Source of the DNA: JANWHQ01 sp963775275
GTDB taxonomy: Bacteria; Pseudomonadota; Alphaproteobacteria; Caulobacterales; Caulobacteraceae
Direction: 5' to 3'
Assembly: GCA_963775275.1 (NCBI GenBank)
Contig: CAVZII010000005.1
Location: 3,410,001-3,474,000, forward strand
Length of the DNA stretch: 64,000 bases
The notes beneath the pieces are model-generated. The model had not been told where the DNA came from. It made no database searches and worked only from the letters and a program-made list of their open reading frames with translations. Of the stretch, positions 62,628 through 64,000 are shown in pieces. Positions within the stretch are counted from its first letter, which is position 1; every line of letters begins with the position of its first letter. Made by a program: the position numbers and the translations under genes.

Positions 62628-63179
62628 GGCCGCACCTGTCCCTGGGCGGGAGGCGTTATCCCTGCGGCAGGCGGCTCGGCGGTCCACCAGGCAGGACCGC
62701 CCATCGCGTAAGTCGGCGCGGGAAGGCCGTCGGCCACGGTCGCGTACATCAGCGCCTCGGCGTAGGCGACCGTCCGCGCCTTCACGCCCTTTCCGACCGC
62801 GCCCGTGAACCAGGCGCTCGCCAGCGCGCCTGTGGCGAGGTCGAGTCCCTGCGCATGCGCCGTGGTCGCGAGGGAAAGCGCCGCGGGCGCGCGCGCCAGC
62901 CAGGAAAGCCGCCTCAGCGAACTCCAACCGCTCCGGCGCAGCGTCCGTGAACGCCTTCCAGTACCTGCGCGCCAGCACCGGATCCAGGCCGCCGATCCCG
63001 GTGACCATCTGCGACGCCTCCCGGAAGCCTTCTGGGGGATCGTTCGGGGCGGCCGTCGCACGGGCTATCGCCGCAGGCATCAGCTGCAGCCCGACGGCCG
63101 CCGCCGACAGGCTGAGAATCCCGCGCCGAGACCACCCACTTCGATCGACGGCTACGCCTCGCATCGCGCGCTCCCACAC
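62624..63179 (-). pseudogene. Tat-exported small subunit of the sugar/alcohol dehydrogenase, one frameshift
   Basis: The ATG at 63179 opens a twin-arginine signal (WSRRGILSLSAAAVGLQL, A-rich cleavage region) and a helical segment VTGIGGLDPVLARRYW. Near 62895 an indel moves the frame; ARAPAALSLATTAHAQGLDL, LASAWFTGAVGKGVKA, YAEALMYATV and MGGPAWWTAEPPA continue to a stop overlapping the GMC start (62627) by four bases. Both halves match the sorbitol/fructose dehydrogenase small subunit (FAD-SLDH, PF12318) family, which chaperones and exports the flavoprotein. Without repair, the complex could not be exported. The shift is a single event, so a sequence error is likely. Confidence 0.8.
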
Positions 63180-63292
63180 AACCGGGGGCGGCCTTCGAGG
63201 TCAGGAATATCCATCTCTTCTATTCCCGGACCTCAGGAAGCTCGTCCCATTCAAATGCCCGGCACAGTTATGCGATCGATAGGAGGGTGAAT

Positions 63293-63307
63293 ATTGGACC
63301 ATGGTAT
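63293..63307 (-). promoter_or_regulatory. ATACC-N3-GTCCAAT box upstream of the dehydrogenase operon
   Basis: The minus strand reads ATACCATGGTCCAAT, an exact match to the consensus with ATG as the three variable bases. It lies 114 bp upstream of the small-subunit start (63179) in the same orientation. Confidence 0.6.
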
Positions 63308-63309
63308 TT

Positions 63310-63324
63310 TGTATACTTAGGTAT
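63310..63324 (-). promoter_or_regulatory. Second, partial ATACC box upstream of the dehydrogenase operon
   Basis: The minus strand reads ATACCTAAGTATACA. It keeps ATACC and the GT of the second half but not CCAAT. It sits 17 bp upstream of the neighbouring perfect box, about one and a half helical turns away. Confidence 0.4.
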
Positions 63325-63374
63325 TGGGATGGCGCACTGAGTCACTATTGCGCCTCGCCGCGAAGGATTCGTCG

Positions 63375-63389
63375 ATACCTAAGTCCTAT
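63375..63389 (+). promoter_or_regulatory. ATACC-type box upstream of the cupin gene
   Basis: ATACCTAAGTCCTAT on the plus strand has one mismatch (A to T in CCAAT). It is about 164 bp upstream of the cupin GTG start, in the same orientation. Confidence 0.5.
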
Positions 63390-63552
63390 GGCCCCGGCGC
63401 CGGCTTTGGCGTTTCAGACAGACCGGCTGCTTCGCCGAGGTGGCGTACCCATGCGCCGGGTTCCGGCGGCCGGGTTCGCCCTTCGCCCGCAAGATCGGCC
63501 GACATGATCGCGAATGGCCGTGGCCGTTCGCTCACCTTCCAGGGAGGGTCCC

Positions 63553-64000
63553 GTGCCGCACGCCCCCAAGGTGTCGACCAAGTCAGGCCACCTGCCCGGC
63601 CAGGGGGAGTTCCGCGCGATCCATGCCGAAGACATCGCCTGGACGCGGTTCCCAGCGTTTCCCGCAGAGGCGAGGCTCGCCATTCTGATCGGCGACCCGA
63701 CCAGGCCGGGCCCCTATACGATCCGGGTCAAGCTCCCGGCTGGCGTCCGGATGGACCCGCACCGCCACCCCGAGGACCGCGTCTACACGGTGATCTCCGG
63801 GGTTTTCTATATCGGGCTCGGCGAGACGTTCGACGAGAGCAAGCTCGTGGCGCATCCGCCCGGAGCGGTGATCGTCCTGCCGGGCGGTCAGGCCCACTTC
63901 CACCATGCGAAGTCGGGTGAGTACGTCACCCAGGTCACGGCCATCGGCCCCCTTGGCCTCGGCTATGTCGATCCGACCGATGATCCCCGCGCACAGTCGG
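63553..64000 (+). CDS. Cupin-domain protein (partial, runs off the window)
   Basis: From a GTG after an AGGGAGGGTCCC ribosome site, an open frame reads about 149 residues to the window end. The cupin core is visible: motif 1 VRMDPHRHPEDRVYTVISGV, with the two metal-binding histidines and the Glu/Asp, an intervening strand FYIGLGETFDE, and motif 2 PPGAVIVLPGGQAHFHHA with the third histidine. The segment VTAIGPLGLGYVDP follows. Because the only ATG in range is internal, the gene is easily overlooked. Single-domain cupins of this kind include metal-dependent oxygenases and small-molecule binders; the substrate is unknown. An ATACC-type box lies upstream. Confidence 0.7.
   Translation, partial: MPHAPKVSTKSGHLPGQGEFRAIHAEDIAWTRFPAFPAEARLAILIGDPTRPGPYTIRVKLPAGVRMDPHRHPEDRVYTVISGVFYIGLGETFDESKLVAHPPGAVIVLPGGQAHFHHAKSGEYVTQVTAIGPLGLGYVDPTDDPRAQS

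Larger units (their letters stand above)
63180..63552. other. Divergent regulatory region with three ATACC boxes
   Basis: This 373-bp gap between the dehydrogenase operon and the cupin gene is AT-richer than its surroundings between 63210 and 63400 and has no supported gene. It holds two minus-strand boxes (63293-63307, 63310-63324) with a start-to-start spacing of 17 bp and one plus-strand box (63375-63389). ACTTAGGTAT (63315-63324) and ATACCTAAGT (63375-63384) form a 10-bp inverted repeat 50 bp apart, which could allow looping between bound dimers. Confidence 0.5.

Noticed and set aside
45990..63389. ATACC boxes as -35/-10 elements of an alternative sigma factor
   Set aside because: The two conserved blocks are only three bases apart, too close for -35 and -10, and their distance to starts varies. 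An operator fits better.

Overview
The window is very GC-rich, compactly coded DNA from an alphaproteobacterium, most likely a member of the Caulobacteraceae (Phenylobacterium/Caulobacter type). The main reasons are the order leuA, small membrane gene, mreB-mreC-mreD-mrdA-rodA, a TipN-like polarity protein, a FixJ-type regulator, NodT-type efflux partner and TonB receptor. No rRNA, tRNA, CRISPR, integrase or transposase was seen.

Layout. 1-10.4 kb: tail of ilvC, a secreted protease-inhibitor-like protein, a deoxyribosyltransferase-like enzyme, divergent tRNA methyltransferase and polyprenyl diphosphate synthase, an aspartate-type aminotransferase, a VTT-domain membrane protein, then leuA behind a promoter, leader peptide and attenuator. 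10.5-16.6 kb: the intact, translationally coupled elongasome operon mreBCD-mrdA-rodA. 16.6-22.2 kb (minus strand): proline iminopeptidase, DUF423 protein, dipeptide epimerase and TipN-like protein. 22.3-29.4 kb: a nuoB remnant split by a small palindromic element, a frameshifted ackA, a proton P-type ATPase with HdeD-like protein and two internally deleted genes, a sulfurtransferase and a methyltransferase. 29.41-29.69 kb: four consecutive long hairpins closed by TAGTG/CACTA, lying between two convergent genes and supplying both stop codons. 29.7-37.4 kb (minus): GGDEF-EAL protein, PEP carboxylase, and an SDR / cytochrome c / 4-cresol-dehydrogenase-like flavoprotein operon. 37.7-46 kb: a tripartite RND efflux operon and a TonB-dependent receptor. 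46-64 kb: an accessory region of two-component proteins (three sensor kinases, FixJ- and CheY-like regulators, a MEDS protein), stress or redox enzymes (FMN reductase, alkyladenine glycosylase, VOC protein, UBP zinc finger, GAPDH, ferritin-like, DJ-1/PfpI) and a three-subunit membrane sugar/alcohol dehydrogenase with an OprB porin, ending in a cupin gene cut by the window edge.

Two patterns stand out. First, a 15-bp box, ATACC-N3-GTCCAAT, recurs upstream of genes from about 45 to 63.5 kb, always reading in the direction of the downstream gene. It may be the operator of a regulon controlled by the local FixJ-type regulator. Second, many genes carry small frameshifts (leuA, ackA, the nodT-like gene, the TonB receptor, and many in 46-58 kb), while 10-21 kb and 24-42 kb are nearly clean. 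Some are probably read or assembly errors, but the internally deleted genes and the split nuoB remnant look like real decay.
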